DNA of 64,000 nt from Tsukamurella sp. PLM1 (GCF_023168325.1 NZ_AP025688.1:2542001-2606000), one strand, 5' to 3'; shown: positions 1 through 11,826, numbered from the stretch's first letter. Notes: a model not told the origin generated them from the sequence alone. Translations and numbers: made by a program.

Positions 1-510
1 CCGAGCGCCAGTGACACGGGAACCGTGAACCAGAGGTTGTCGATGAGACTCTGCGGCGCCAGCGCCGAACCCTGCAGCGGATCCTCGCCCGCCGCGTCCA
101 AGAACAGCTTCGCGCAGGTGACGAGCAGGATTCCGACGAACAGCCAGCGCAGCAGCCGGTGCGAGATCCGCACGATCAGCTTGGCGCCGAAGAACGCGCC
201 CAGCGTGCCACCGATGAGCATCCCCGTGCCCGCGCGCAGGTCGATCGACCCGCCGACGATCGCGAAGGTGGCGGCGCCCACCGCACACCGCGATGTTGGC
301 CGCGCCCGCAGTGCCGTGCAGCGCGGGCCGCGATAGCGTCGTCAGCTTCTCGAGCGCCGGAACGAAGAACACCCCACTGCCGCCGCCGAGCAACCCGCCG
401 ATGACCCCGCCCGTGAACCCGACGCCGAGCTGCGCCCCGGTCGAGCCGTTATCGTCGCGCGACGCCGTGGGCGAACCCGGCGGTGTCGATTCCGTCGTCG
501 AAGAAGTCAT
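1..510 (-). CDS. TauE/SafE (TSUP) family permease, 3'-truncated by window edge, frameshifted
   Basis: An integral membrane permease of the sulfite-exporter TauE/SafE family; members move sulfite-like or organic anions, but the substrate cannot be told here. The start is ATG at 508-510. The N-terminal hallmark GGVIGGLLGGGSGVFFVPAL is followed by HGTAGAANIAV. Near 280-290 the frame breaks and the protein continues in another frame as VGAATFAIVGGSIDLRAG, then GMLIGGTLGAFFGAKLIV, running off the window start. About 165 residues are visible of the usual 250-270. The shift looks like a sequence error, because both halves read as one family member. Confidence 0.75.
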   Translation of the reverse strand, partial: MTSSTTESTPPGSPTASRDDNGSTGAQLGVGFTGGVIGGLLGGGSGVFFVPALEKLTTLSRPALHGTAGAANIAVCGGRRHLRDRRRVDRPARGHGDAHRWHAGRVLRRQADRADLAPAAALAVRRNPARHLREAVLGRGGRGSAAGFGAGAAESHRQPLVHGSRVTGAR

Positions 511-579
511 GATCCGGGACGCTACAACTTGTCAGACAAGCACGCAACCTACGAGCCGGGCAGAGTGCGGCGGTCGCCG

Positions 580-1169
580 TCAGCCCGCCGACGGGTGCGC
601 GGTGACAGGGAGCCCGATCTGCAACATGCGGACGATCGACGGCGGAGTGAGTAGGCACAGCTCCCCGCCGGATCGGCCGGCGCGTACCCCTCGAAACTCC
701 AGCGCAGCCAAGCACCGCCCCACCGCAGGAGGGCGTCCGAGCCGTCGGTGACGAAGGCACCGTCGGGCAGGGATGAGGTGACGACGGCGTTCCCGGCCCT
801 GCGTTCGGCGCGCAGCGCCCGGTCCATCGCCTTCGGCGTGTTCTCGATCACCGGATTCGCCAGCGCCCAAAGTCGTTTGAACTCGCGGTAGTCGGCGTTA
901 CGGCACTCGCCGCAGGGTCGGTGCCCCGCGGCGTAGGCGGTGGCCTCGTCGAACAGGAAGAGCTGGGTGTACTTCCGCGAATCCGGCTGTTTCGGCGAGC
1001 GGTAGCGGCCGTTGAAGTCGAGGCGGCACGCGATCCACATGGCGTTCGCGTGCTCGCGGACCACCGTGCCGGACGCGTCGTGCAGGATCCCGCGGTTACC
1101 CAACCATGCCCCACGGGCCGGATCTGCCACTATCCGGCCCCACGGGTCGACCCGGTTGCGCAGCGGCAT
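580..1169 (-). CDS. Uncharacterised protein with a CGECR metal-binding-like motif, frameshifted
   Basis: Function unknown. It starts at ATG 1167-1169, two bases after the stop of the upstream membrane-protein gene, so the two are probably co-transcribed. The N-terminus (MPLRNRVDPWGRIVADPARG) and the segment AAGHRPCGECRNADYREFKR resemble a family of about 200 residues that I recall from actinobacteria but cannot name; HRPCGEC could bind a metal. The frame changes near 665-670, after FEGYAPADPAG. In the next frame the C-terminus LTPPSIVRMLQIGLPVTAHP ends at a stop at 580. If the shift is not corrected, the frame runs on to about 549 with meaningless sequence. Confidence 0.6.
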
Positions 1170-1171
1170 CG

Positions 1172-2068
1172 TCACGCCTCGATCCGGCGGCCGCGACGCG
1201 TACCGGAACCGGTCGCTGCCGTCGAGATCACCAACCGGTCGTCTGCTCCGCGTGAGAATCCCAAGACCAGGGCAAGAAGCAGCGCGACCAGACCGAAGTT
1301 CTCGAGCTGCGCGAGGGCGGCCAGGGTGTTCTCGTGGCCGTCGACCCCGGGAAACAACACGTCGCCGGTCGGCGCGGTGGCCAGAGACGCACCGATCTCT
1401 TGGAGCAGACGTAGTAGGTCGCGACCGTCTCGCGCCAACCCGCCCACGATCACAGCTGCGGTCGAGCCGCTGAGCAACACGAGGTACAACAGGTACCCAC
1501 GATGCCGGTGCCACGTGCTCGACGTCATCAGCACGGAGATGCCGGTGATGACCGCGAGAATTCCGAGGGCGACCGCGACGACGATGCAGTCGCTAGTTCC
1601 GGCCAGGCTTCCCGACGATGCGCCCCGGCCTTCGACGGCGAGGGCGATCTGACCGTTCGGTTTGCGCGTTCCGTACGCCTCGACGGCCTTGAGTTCGCTG
1701 TGCACCACAGCGAGGATCCCCCAGCTCACGGCGAGCCCGGCTCCCACCAACAGCACGGGCGTCGCGGCGCGCGACGGCGCACCGGTCGGCTCGCCGCGGT
1801 GACCGAAAGCAGGGAGCAGCATCGCGGTCCCGGCGCCGACCACGAGCGCGATCGCAGGTCCGGCACCCTCATCGGGCCAGTCGAAGAGTCGCCCCAAGCC
1901 CACCACGACGAAGAAGATCACCACCCCCACACAGAGTGCCCGCATCGTCGCCAGGCGTACGTGAGGTCCGAACGACACCCGTCGGGCCAGTGGAACGAAA
2001 GCGATTCCCAGCGCGACAAGGCATCCGATGGGAACCAGAAATGCAACGATCGCCGGCAGATTGTCCAT
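1172..2068 (-). CDS. Multi-pass membrane protein of unknown function
   Basis: I do not recognise a family. The protein has about 298 residues and several strongly hydrophobic segments: near the N-terminus (IVAFLVPIGCLVALGIAF), residues ~50-65 (VGVVIFFVVVGLG), and further helices around residues 110-130, 165-190, 205-225 and 270-285. It is probably a plasma-membrane protein. ATG 2066-2068 is chosen because GAGGGG lies about 6 bases upstream; a GTG at 2084-2086 would add six residues but places that Shine-Dalgarno inside the gene. Its stop is two bases before the start of the CGECR gene, so the two form an operon. Confidence 0.55.
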   Translation of the reverse strand: MDNLPAIVAFLVPIGCLVALGIAFVPLARRVSFGPHVRLATMRALCVGVVIFFVVVGLGRLFDWPDEGAGPAIALVVGAGTAMLLPAFGHRGEPTGAPSRAATPVLLVGAGLAVSWGILAVVHSELKAVEAYGTRKPNGQIALAVEGRGASSGSLAGTSDCIVVAVALGILAVITGISVLMTSSTWHRHRGYLLYLVLLSGSTAAVIVGGLARDGRDLLRLLQEIGASLATAPTGDVLFPGVDGHENTLAALAQLENFGLVALLLALVLGFSRGADDRLVISTAATGSGTRRGRRIEA

Positions 2069-2317
2069 GTCGAACCCCTCGTTCACCGGACGCTACACGA
2101 CAATTCGGCAGCGCCCGCCTGCTCTCGCAGCACCGACAACCTGCGGGTTTGATTCACAACCACGGTGGCGGCGCGCTGTCGAACCGTGATCGGATCCATG
2201 GTTCCGCATAGATTCTCATGGTTCAGTAACGAATCTTCAAAGGGGAACGACACTCACCGCGAGGCTCAAGGAGGGGGCCACGCCATCGACGTGTTCCGTG
2301 AATCGAAGGGTTCTCAG

Positions 2318-2731
2318 ATGTCCCGTATCGCCAAACTCACAACGATCGCCGGCGCGCTCGCGCTCTGTGGCTCAACGATGGGAACCACTGCCGCCACCGC
2401 CGCGCCGGCGGGGTGCAATGTGGGTAACGACCTCAGTGTCGGCGCAGAACAGTCCCGGTCGGCTCCCGCGGCTGTCGATCTACTCGCGCTCTGGCCCAGC
2501 AAGGCCGATCCGGCCAGTACGAGCACCGTGGTGGACTGGCGGAACACGACGACCGGCAAGGTCGGCTCCCAGCGCGCACCGGGCGCACCGGGACTCTTCC
2601 TCGGGCAGTTGTCGTCCTCGATCAACGCGGTCCCCACCGGCGCCGGCACCGTCGAGTACACGCTGCACGTGTCCGACAGCTCGCTGAACCGGCCGTACCT
2701 GGAGTGCTCGGGCACCACGGTCATCCGCTGA
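2318..2731 (+). CDS. Small secreted protein of unknown function
   Basis: The product has 137 residues. A typical Sec signal peptide (basic MSRIAKL, hydrophobic core, cleavage around TAATAAPA) indicates export. The mature part of about 105 residues has two Cys, one at the start (GCNVG) and one near the end (LECSG), which could form a disulfide. No family is recognised; the size and cysteines are reminiscent of small secreted proteins common in Mycobacteriales. The start ATG 2318 has GAAGGG about 8 bases upstream. It stands alone, convergent with the suf operon, with 14 bases between the two stops. Confidence 0.55.
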   Translation: MSRIAKLTTIAGALALCGSTMGTTAATAAPAGCNVGNDLSVGAEQSRSAPAAVDLLALWPSKADPASTSTVVDWRNTTTGKVGSQRAPGAPGLFLGQLSSSINAVPTGAGTVEYTLHVSDSSLNRPYLECSGTTVIR

Positions 2732-2745
2732 CCGGAGGACGCGAT

Positions 2746-3132
2746 CTACACGGTGAAGCCGAGCGCCCTCAACTGCTCGCGGCCGTCGTCGGTGATCTTG
2801 TCCGGCCCCCACGGCGGCATCCACACCCAGTTGATCTTCGCGTCGGTCGCCAGACCCGACGAGACCAGCGCGGCGCGGGTCTGATCCTCGATCACGTCCT
2901 GCAGCGGGCAGGCCGCAGAGGTGAGGGTCATGTCGATGAGCACGGCGGCATCGTCGTCGACCTTGAGGTCGTAGACGAGGCCCAGGTCGACCACGTTGAT
3001 GCCGAGCTCGGGGTCGACCACGTCACGCATGGCCTCCTCGACGTCGAACAGGCTGGGCAGGTTCAGCGGGTTGTCGCCGGCCTGCGCCGGGTCGGACGCG
3101 GTGCCGGCGGCCTCAGCAGCGTTCTCGCTCAT
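2746..3132 (-). CDS. sufT: SufT-type metal-sulfur cluster assembly factor (DUF59/MIP18-like)
   Basis: A DUF59 (PaaD/MIP18-like) protein of 128 residues that assists maturation of Fe-S proteins. The conserved core appears as VDPELGINVVDLGLVYDLKV, then SAACPLQDVIEDQ with the conserved Cys, and a C-terminal WPPWG-like stretch (WMPPWGPDKIT). The start ATG overlaps the sufU stop (ATGA), making this the last gene of the suf operon. Position and family correspond to M. tuberculosis Rv1466. The first ~25 residues are low-complexity and not part of the domain. Confidence 0.88.
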   Translation of the reverse strand: MSENAAEAAGTASDPAQAGDNPLNLPSLFDVEEAMRDVVDPELGINVVDLGLVYDLKVDDDAAVLIDMTLTSAACPLQDVIEDQTRAALVSSGLATDAKINWVWMPPWGPDKITDDGREQLRALGFTV

Positions 3133-3586
3133 GCCGTCTTCTCCTTGGAGTCGATGATCTGGGACAGCGCATCCTTGAACGCCATCCATCCGAGCAGTGC
3201 GCACTTCACGCGCGCGGGGTACTTCGAGACGCCGGCGAAGGCGATGCCGTCGCCGATCAGGTCCTCGTCGCCCTCGAGCTGCCCTCGGGACTGCAGCATC
3301 TCCGTGTAGGACTGCAGCATCTTCAGCGCCTCGCCGACGGGCTCGCCGATCACCTGGTCGGTGAGGACCGAGGTGGAGGCCTGCGAGATCGAGCAGCCCT
3401 GGCCGTCGTACGAGACATCGACCACGGTCTCGCGGTCGTCGGACAGGTGCACGCGCAGCGTCACCTCGTCGCCGCACGTGGGATTGACGTGGTGCACCTC
3501 CGCCTCGAAGGGCTCGCGGAGCCCGCGGCCGTGCGGGTGCTTGTAGTGGTCCAGGATCACGTCCTGGTACATCTGCTCCATGCGCA

Positions 3587-3587
<1 letters not shown>
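3129..3587 (-). CDS. sufU: SufU Fe-S cluster assembly / sulfur-transfer protein
   Basis: A zinc-dependent SufU of 152 residues, the sulfur acceptor that takes persulfide from the SufS cysteine desulfurase and passes it to the SufBCD scaffold. The zinc/active-site ligands are visible: Cys38 and Asp40 in NPTCGDEVT, Cys65 in YDGQGCSIS, and a third Cys near residue 125 in RVKCALLGW. ATG 3585-3587 is chosen because it overlaps the sufS stop by one base (TGATG); a second in-frame ATG two codons later is possible. Homologue of Rv1465. Confidence 0.92.
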
Positions 3588-5634
<2,047 letters not shown>

Positions 5635-5654
5635 CGTATTTCCTTCTTCGAGTT

Positions 5655-6830
5655 TCAGACGCCGGCGGTGGCGAGTTCGTTTTCGATGGCGGCGGCGAGA
5701 CGCTCGCGCAGCTCGGGGACCGAGATCCGGTCGATCAGCTCCTGGAAGAAGCCGCGCACCACCAGGCGGCGAGCCTCGTCCTCGGGGATTCCCCGGGAGC
5801 GGAGGTAGAACAGCTGCTCGTCGTCGAAGCGGCCGGTGGCGCTGGCGTGGCCGGCGCCGGCGATCTCGCCGGTCTCGATCTCGAGGTTGGGCACCGAGTC
5901 GGCCCGGGCACCGTCGGTCAGCACGAGGTTCCGATTGAGCTCGAACGTGTCCGTGCCCTCGGCCTCCGCGCGGATCAGCACATCACCCACCCACACGGTG
6001 TGCGCGTCGGGCAGCTTCGAGGACGGGTCGCCCTGGAGCGCGCCCTTGTAGACGACGTTCGACTTGCAGTGCGGCACCGCGTGGTCGACCAGCAGGCGCT
6101 GCTCGAGGTGCTGCCCGTCGTCGGCGAAGTACAGGCCGAACAGCTCGGCGTTGCCGCCGGGGGCGTCGAACTGCACGCGCGGCGTCATGCGGACCAGCTC
6201 GCCGCCCAACTGCACGGCGAAGTGCCGGACGTGCGCGTCGCGACCCACGCGGACGTGGTGCTGGGTGACCCACACGGCGTCGTCGGCGAAGTCCTGCGCG
6301 TCGACGATCTGCAGCGAGGCACCGTCGCCCAGGACGACCTCGACGTTCTCGGCGACGGTACCCGAGCCGGTGTGGTCGAGCACGACCACGGCGCGGGCGT
6401 GCCGCTCCAGGCGCACCTGGATGTGCGTGAAGGCGGTCTTCCCCTCGCCCGGTCCGGCGATGCGGACGAAGATCGGCTCGGCGACCTCCGCCTCCTTGGC
6501 GACGGTCAGCAGATGCGCCTCCGTCATGGAGGTGAATGCCTGCGCCGCGACGCGGTCGAACGGGACGCCCGCCTGGCCGAGCCGCTCGTCGCCCTTGGCG
6601 ACGGTCTCGAACGACGTGCCGTCCGGCAGGGCGTCGACGGTGGCGGTGACGGCACCGTCGGCCTGCGCCGACCCGTCGTGGAGCCCCCGCAGGCGGCGCA
6701 GCGGGGTGAATCGCCACGCCTCGTCGCGGTGGCTGGGGATCTCGAAGGCCGCCGCGTCGAACGACGTGAACAGCTCGCCCTTGTTGGCGACAGGGTGGGC
6801 CTCCACCGCGTCGTTGAGAGTGTTGGTCAC
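5655..6830 (-). CDS. sufD: SufD Fe-S scaffold subunit
   Basis: A beta-helix scaffold protein of 391 residues that pairs with SufB. It has a family-typical C-terminal region (EIAGAGHASATGRFDDEQLF, then YLRSRGIPEDEARRLVVRGF) and the RLVVRGFFQEL motif shared with SufB. The GTG start at 6828-6830 overlaps the sufB TAG stop by one base, so translation is probably coupled. A much longer open frame continues upstream in this register through sufB, but its sequence is arginine/glycine-rich shadow and is not coding. Confidence 0.92.
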   Translation of the reverse strand: MTNTLNDAVEAHPVANKGELFTSFDAAAFEIPSHRDEAWRFTPLRRLRGLHDGSAQADGAVTATVDALPDGTSFETVAKGDERLGQAGVPFDRVAAQAFTSMTEAHLLTVAKEAEVAEPIFVRIAGPGEGKTAFTHIQVRLERHARAVVVLDHTGSGTVAENVEVVLGDGASLQIVDAQDFADDAVWVTQHHVRVGRDAHVRHFAVQLGGELVRMTPRVQFDAPGGNAELFGLYFADDGQHLEQRLLVDHAVPHCKSNVVYKGALQGDPSSKLPDAHTVWVGDVLIRAEAEGTDTFELNRNLVLTDGARADSVPNLEIETGEIAGAGHASATGRFDDEQLFYLRSRGIPEDEARRLVVRGFFQELIDRISVPELRERLAAAIENELATAGV

Positions 6831-8290
6831 TAGCCCACGGACCCTTCCATCTGCAGCTCGATCAATCGGTTGAGCTCGAGCGCGTACTCCATCGGCAGCT
6901 CCTTGGCGATGGGCTCGACGAAGCCGCGCACCACCATGGCCATGGCCTCGTCCTCGGTGAGGCCGCGGCTCATCAGGTAGAACAGCTGGTCGTCGGAGAC
7001 CTTCGAGACGGTGGCCTCGTGGCCCATCGTGACGTCGTCTTCGCGGATGTCCACGTACGGGTACGTGTCCGAGCGGGAGATCGTATCGACCAGCAGCGCG
7101 TCGCACTTCACGGTGGACTTGCTGCCGTGCGCGCCCTTGTTGATCTGGATCAGGCCGCGGTAGCTCGACCGGCCGCCGCCGCGGGCGACCGACTTGCTGA
7201 CGATGTTGCTCGAGGTGTTCGGCGCGAAGTGCACCATCTTCGAGCCCGTGTCCTGGTGCTGGCCCTCGCCGGCGAACGCCACGGAGAGCACCTCGCCCTT
7301 GGCGTGCTCGCCCATCATCCACACGGCCGGGTACTTCATGGTGACCTTGGAGCCGATGTTGCCGTCGATCCACTCCATGGTGGCGCCGGCCTCGGCCTTG
7401 GCACGCTTGGTGACCAGGTTGTAGACGTTGTTCGACCAGTTCTGGATGGTCGTGTAGCGGCAGCGGCCGCCCTTCTTGACGATGATCTCGACGACCGCGG
7501 AGTGCAGCGAGTCCGACTTGTAGATCGGCGCGGTGCAGCCCTCGACGTAGTGCACGTAGGCGTCCTCGTCGACGATGATCAGGGTGCGCTCGAACTGGCC
7601 CATGTTCTCGGTGTTGATCCGGAAGTAGGCCTGCAGCGGGATGTCCACGTGGACGCCCTTGGGCACGTAGATGAACGACCCGCCCGACCACACGGCGGTG
7701 TTCAGCGCGGAGAACTTGTTGTCGCCCGCGGGGATCACGGAGCCGAAGTACTCCTCGAACAGCTCCGGGTGCTCACGCAGGCCGGTGTCGGTGTCGAGGA
7801 AGATGACGCCCTTCTCCTCGAGGTCCTCGCGGATCGAGTGGTAGACGACCTCGGACTCGTACTGCGCCGCGACGCCCGCGACGAGGCGCTGCTTCTCCGC
7901 CTCGGGGATGCCCAGCTTGTCGTACGTGTTCTTGATGTCCTCGGGCAGGTCCTCCCAGCTCTCGGCCTGCTTCTCGGACGAGCGCACGAAGTACTTGATG
8001 TTGTCGAAATCGATGCCGTCGAGGTCGCTGCCCCAGGTGGGCATCGGCTTCTTCTCGAAGATGCTCAGGGCCTTGAGGCGCTGCTGCAGCATCCACTCCG
8101 ACTCGTTCTTCTTCGCCGAGATGTCGGCGACGATCGCCTCGGACAGGCCGCGCTGGGCGGAGGCGCCGGCATCGTCGGAATCGTGCCAGCCGTAGCCGTA
8201 GGTGCCCAGGGAGGCGATCGTCTCCTCCTGGGACAGCTTGGCGTCCTCGGCGGCTGGCGCCGACAGCGGGCCGTTCTCGACCGTTGTCAT
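6830..8290 (-). CDS. sufB: SufB Fe-S scaffold subunit
   Basis: The main scaffold subunit on which the cluster is built, 486 residues. Conserved segments include [55 protein letters not shown] and [15 protein letters not shown]. It is about the usual length for an intein-free SufB; the M. tuberculosis orthologue Rv1461 carries an intein but this one shows none. The ATG start overlaps the sufR stop (ATGA). Confidence 0.95.
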   Translation of the reverse strand: MTTVENGPLSAPAAEDAKLSQEETIASLGTYGYGWHDSDDAGASAQRGLSEAIVADISAKKNESEWMLQQRLKALSIFEKKPMPTWGSDLDGIDFDNIKYFVRSSEKQAESWEDLPEDIKNTYDKLGIPEAEKQRLVAGVAAQYESEVVYHSIREDLEEKGVIFLDTDTGLREHPELFEEYFGSVIPAGDNKFSALNTAVWSGGSFIYVPKGVHVDIPLQAYFRINTENMGQFERTLIIVDEDAYVHYVEGCTAPIYKSDSLHSAVVEIIVKKGGRCRYTTIQNWSNNVYNLVTKRAKAEAGATMEWIDGNIGSKVTMKYPAVWMMGEHAKGEVLSVAFAGEGQHQDTGSKMVHFAPNTSSNIVSKSVARGGGRSSYRGLIQINKGAHGSKSTVKCDALLVDTISRSDTYPYVDIREDDVTMGHEATVSKVSDDQLFYLMSRGLTEDEAMAMVVRGFVEPIAKELPMEYALELNRLIELQMEGSVG

Positions 8291-8973
8291 CGAAGCTCCT
8301 TAGCGGGTGTTGCTCGCGGTACCACGCGCTCGAGGGGCACGTGGGTGGTGCATGCGCGGTCACCATTGGCGATGGTGGCCAAACGCTGTACATGAGTTCC
8401 CAACGCCTGTTCGATCGCCGAAATTTCGGCCTCGCACAGTTCGGGGAATTCGGATGCGACCTCCGACACCGGGCAGTGGTGTTGGCAGATCTGGACGCCG
8501 TTGCCCACTTCCCGGGCATCGGCGGAGAACCCGGCGTCCGAGAGCGACGCCGCGATCCTACGGGCACCGTCCACCGGGTCCGCGGACTCCGTGGGGCTGA
8601 TGGTGCCGATGGCCTGTTCGGCCCGGCGCCGCGCGAAGGTGCGCACCGCCTCCTCACCGCCGACCTCGCGGAGGGCGCACAGCGCGTCCACTGCCAGGGC
8701 GTCGTAACCCTGGCCCAGCCTGCGCCGGCCGGTGGCCGTGAGGAGGAACTCCTTGGCCGGGCGACCCCGGCCGCGGCTTCCCAGGCCCGACGGTGCCGCC
8801 GCCGTCACGTCCCCCGCGTCCAGCAGGTTGTCGAGATGGCGCCGCACCGCGGTGGTCGTGATACCCAGGGCCTCGCCGATATCGGCTGCAGTGGCCTGGC
8901 CCCGGTTCGCGAGCAGCGCGATCACCGCGTCACGGGTGTCCCCGTCGCGCTGGATCTCGTGCTCGTTTTTCAC
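8287..8973 (-). CDS. sufR: SufR Fe-S-sensing transcriptional regulator of the suf operon
   Basis: A DeoR/ArsR-like winged-helix regulator of about 228 residues. The N-terminal helix-turn-helix reads [20 protein letters not shown]. The C-terminal half carries the cluster-ligating cysteines in [11 protein letters not shown] and FPELCEAE, typical of actinobacterial SufR, which represses its own operon when its [4Fe-4S] cluster is intact. The GTG start at 8971-8973 ([11 protein letters not shown]) fits the family N-terminus; the frame stays open further upstream but enters promoter sequence. It is the first gene of the operon and divergent from mptB. AACAATCGTGTT (8972-8983, read on the minus strand) is a weak inverted repeat at its start. 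Confidence 0.9.
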   Translation of the reverse strand: MKNEHEIQRDGDTRDAVIALLANRGQATAADIGEALGITTTAVRRHLDNLLDAGDVTAAAPSGLGSRGRGRPAKEFLLTATGRRRLGQGYDALAVDALCALREVGGEEAVRTFARRRAEQAIGTISPTESADPVDGARRIAASLSDAGFSADAREVGNGVQICQHHCPVSEVASEFPELCEAEISAIEQALGTHVQRLATIANGDRACTTHVPLERVVPRATPAKELR

Positions 8974-9009
8974 AACACGATTGTTTCCTAATTCGGCGAG
9001 CGCCGCCAG

Positions 9010-9028
9010 CAAGGTCAGGCTAAGCTTC
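9010..9028 (-). promoter_or_regulatory. Candidate DtxR/IdeR iron box in the sufR promoter
   Basis: The 19-base site GAAGCTTAGCCTGACCTTG (minus strand) matches 15 of 19 positions of the DtxR/IdeR consensus TWAGGTWAGSCTWACCTWA, including both AGST/ACCT-type arms. It lies 37-55 bases upstream of the sufR start, where a promoter -35 region would be. An iron-sensing repressor or activator acting on suf makes biological sense. The match was made by eye. Confidence 0.5.
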
Positions 9029-9101
9029 GCCACCCGCACGCGGCCCCATCTCAGCGCGCGCCGCGACCGGGCCCTGCGGCGCACCGTCTACGCTTGCGTG
9101 C

Positions 9102-10886
9102 GTGCGCGCAACCCCTCACGTCCCGGCCCCCGTGCGCACGTTCGCCGACTTCCTCTGCCTCACCAAGCCCGATGGTCCGCCGTCGCCCACCGCCGCGCAC
9201 GGGGCGGTGACGCGGCTGCACACCGACGAGCAGCAGCACCCCGACCTGAACGCGGCGGAGAAGCGCACCGTCCGCAAGATCGCGACCTTCGGCGGCGTCG
9301 GGGCCGTGCTGATCGCCTTCGGCGCGCTCGGGGTCGGATCGTTCCCGGTGGTGCAGAACCCGATCGCGGGCCGGCGCCTGCTGGGCCTGATGTTCCGGAT
9401 GCAGTCCACCGCGCTGACCGTCACGATGGTCGGGACGGCGATGCTGATGATCGCGTGGGTGCTGCTGCGCCGGTACACCATCGGCTACCTGAACCCGAAC
9501 GCGCACGCCGACCCCGCTCCCCGCGCAGGCTCACCCGCCGCGGCTTCGACCGGATCCTCGCGCTGTGGGTGCTGCCGTTCCTGTTCGCGCCGCCGATGTT
9601 CAGCAAGGACGTCTACTCGTACCTGGCGCAGTCGGAGATCACCGCCCGCGGGCTGGACCCGTACGCGATCGGGCCGGCCGAGGCGCTCGGCATCGACCAC
9701 GTCTTCACCCGCTCGGTGCCCAACATCTGGCGGGACACGCCCGCCCCGTACGGCCCCCTGTTCCTCTACCTCGGCCGCGGCATCACGTGGCTGACCGGCG
9801 AGAACGTGGTCGCCGGCGTCGTGCTGCACCGCGTGCTCGCGCTGGCCGGCGTCGCGATGATCGTGTGGGCGCTCCCCGGCTCGCGCGGCGCTGCGGCGTC
9901 AACGAGGTCGCGGCGCTGTGGCTGGGCGCCGCGAACCCGCTGCTGATCTTCCATCTCATCGCCGGCATCCATAACGAGGCGCTGATGCTCGGCCTGATGC
10001 TGGTCGGCATGGAGTGGTGCCTGCGGGCGATCTCGTCCGGGCTGCCGTTCCTCGACGGGTTCACCCCCACGCGAACGGGACTGCTGCTCACCGGCGGCGC
10101 CGCCACCATCGCCCTGTCCGGCCTGATCAAGATCACCTCGGTGCTCGCGCTGGGGTTCATCGGCATGGCGCTCGCGCGGCGCCTCGGCGGCAGCTTCCCC
10201 GACATCGGCGGCAGGCTCCGCGACTGGCGCACCGCGGTGCGTGAGTTCCGTCCGAACGCCGGACGCACCCTCGTCGCGCTCGCCGCGTCGGCCGGCTTCC
10301 TCGTGGTGGTCCTGGTGATCGTCGTGGTCGCGGTGTGCCAGGTGACGGGTCTGGGCTACGGCTGGCTCGACGCGGGCACGCTCGGCACGGCCAACAAGGT
10401 GCGGTCCTGGCTGTCGATCCCGACGGTGCTCGGCCTCGGGACCGGGCAGGTCGGCGTGCTCCTGGGCCTGGGTGACCACACGACGGCGATCCTCGCGATC
10501 ACCCGGCCGATCGCCGCCGCCCTCGCCGCGCTGATCGTGCTCCGGATGCTGATCGCCACCCTGTCGAACCGCATCCACCCGGTCGGCGCGCTCGGCATCT
10601 CGATGGCCGCGCTCGTCCTGCTGTTCCCCGTGGTGCAACCCTGGTACCTGCTGTGGGCGATCGTCCCCCTGGCCGCCTGGGCCACCGCGCCCGGCTTCCG
10701 ACTGGCAGCGGTCATCGTCTCCAGCGTCATCTCGGTCATGCTCATGCCCAACGGCGGCGAGATCGAACCGTACGTCATCGCCAAGGCGGGGATCAGCACC
10801 GTCGTCATCGTGGCCCGGCCCTCTACCTGACGTTCGAGCTGCCGCGTGACCGCGAGCGGCGCCGCAGCAGTAGCCGAGTACGCTGA
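9102..10886 (+). CDS. mptB: Alpha-(1->6)-mannopyranosyltransferase MptB-like (GT-C fold), frameshifted
   Basis: A multi-pass polyprenyl-phosphate-mannose-dependent mannosyltransferase that starts the mannan backbone of lipoarabinomannan. N-terminal part: LNAAEKRTVRKIATFGGVGA. The middle holds the GT-C loop FSKDVYSYLAQSEITARGLD with its catalytic acidic residue and PAPYGPLFLYLGRG. The C-terminal part has many helices, including VVQPWYLLWAIVPLAAWA, and ends LYLTFELPRDRERRR. The parts lie in three frames, with breaks near 9525, 9895 and 10815, each restored by a single base, so a sequence error is likely. The start is GTG 9102. Divergent from sufR exactly as Rv1459c is from Rv1460. Confidence 0.82.
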
Positions 10887-10892
10887 CCTCCC

Positions 10893-11825
10893 GTGCCCGC
10901 ACTGTCCGCGACCTCCGTGACCAAACGGTTCGGCGACGTCGTCGCCGTCGACGGACTGGACCTCACCGTCGAACGGGGCGCCGTCCTCGCCCTGCTGGGC
11001 CCGAACGGCGCCGGGAAGACCACCACCGTCGAGCTGTGCGAAGGATTCGGCTCGCCCGATTCCGGGACCATCGAGGTGCTGGGCCTGGACCCCGTCGCCG
11101 ACGCCGCCCGACTCAAGCCCCGGATCGGCGTGATGCTGCAGGGCGGCGGCGCGTACCCGGGCGCGAAGGCGGGCGAGATGCTGCGGCTCGTGGCGGCCTA
11201 CGCCGCGAACCCCCTCGATCCGGACTGGCTCCTCACGACCCTGGGGCTCACCGACGCCGTGGGAACCAGTTACCGCCGCCTGTCCGGCGGGCAGCAGCAG
11301 CGCCTCGCGCTCGCGTGCGCCCTCGTCGGCCGGCCCGAGCTGGTGTTCCTCGACGAGCCGACCGCCGGCCTCGACGCGCAGGCCCGCCTGCTGGTCTGGG
11401 ATCTCATCGCCGCGCTCCGCCGCGACGGCGTCACCGTCCTGCTCACCACGCACCTGCTCGACGAGGCCGAGGCCCTCGCCGACCGGGTCGTCATCATCGA
11501 CCGCGGTCGCGCCGTCGCCGACGGTACGCCGGACGAACTCACGCGCGCAGGCGCCGAGCACGAGCTGCGGGTGACGGCACCGTCGGGCCTGGACACCGCG
11601 GCCCTGACCGCCCGGCTGGGCACCGGCTTCACGGCGACGGTGGACGCCGCCGACCCGGGCCGGTCGACCTACGTGATCCGCGGCGCGGAGGTGACCCCCG
11701 CCGTGATCGCGGACACCGCGGCGTTCCTCGCGGCGCAGGGGGCGCTGCTCTCGGACCTGCGGGTGGGCACGCGCAGCCTGCAGGACGTGTTCCTGGACCT
11801 CACCGGCCGCGACCTGAGGGGCTGA
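10893..11825 (+). CDS. ABC-2 type exporter, ATP-binding subunit
   Basis: A DrrA-like ATPase of 310 residues. The Walker A is GPNGAGKTT, the signature is [15 protein letters not shown], the Walker B is ELVFLDEPTAGLDAQA, and the switch histidine is in LLTTHLLDEAEALADRV. It starts at GTG 10893, six bases after the mptB stop, and is followed one base later by its permease, so all three form one operon. It corresponds to Rv1458c, annotated as an antibiotic-transport ATPase; the cargo is unknown. Confidence 0.88.
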   Translation: MPALSATSVTKRFGDVVAVDGLDLTVERGAVLALLGPNGAGKTTTVELCEGFGSPDSGTIEVLGLDPVADAARLKPRIGVMLQGGGAYPGAKAGEMLRLVAAYAANPLDPDWLLTTLGLTDAVGTSYRRLSGGQQQRLALACALVGRPELVFLDEPTAGLDAQARLLVWDLIAALRRDGVTVLLTTHLLDEAEALADRVVIIDRGRAVADGTPDELTRAGAEHELRVTAPSGLDTAALTARLGTGFTATVDAADPGRSTYVIRGAEVTPAVIADTAAFLAAQGALLSDLRVGTRSLQDVFLDLTGRDLRG

Positions 11826-11826
11826 C

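Noticed and set aside
2190-2240. Inverted repeat AGATTC...GAATCT upstream of the small secreted protein
   Set aside because: Only six bases per arm with a 15-base spacer; not distinguishable from chance.
5655-7691. A 678-residue frame covering sufD and part of sufB
   Set aside because: Only the last 391 residues (sufD from GTG 6830) are real; the upstream part is out-of-frame reading of sufB.
6830-8290. Intein in sufB, as in the M. tuberculosis orthologue
   Set aside because: The reading frame is 486 residues of continuous SufB with no intein or homing-endonuclease sequence.
7019-8395. A long plus-strand frame antisense to sufB
   Set aside because: It is a Val/Asp/Leu-rich complement of conserved sufB codons, typical of high-GC antisense frames, with no start signal.
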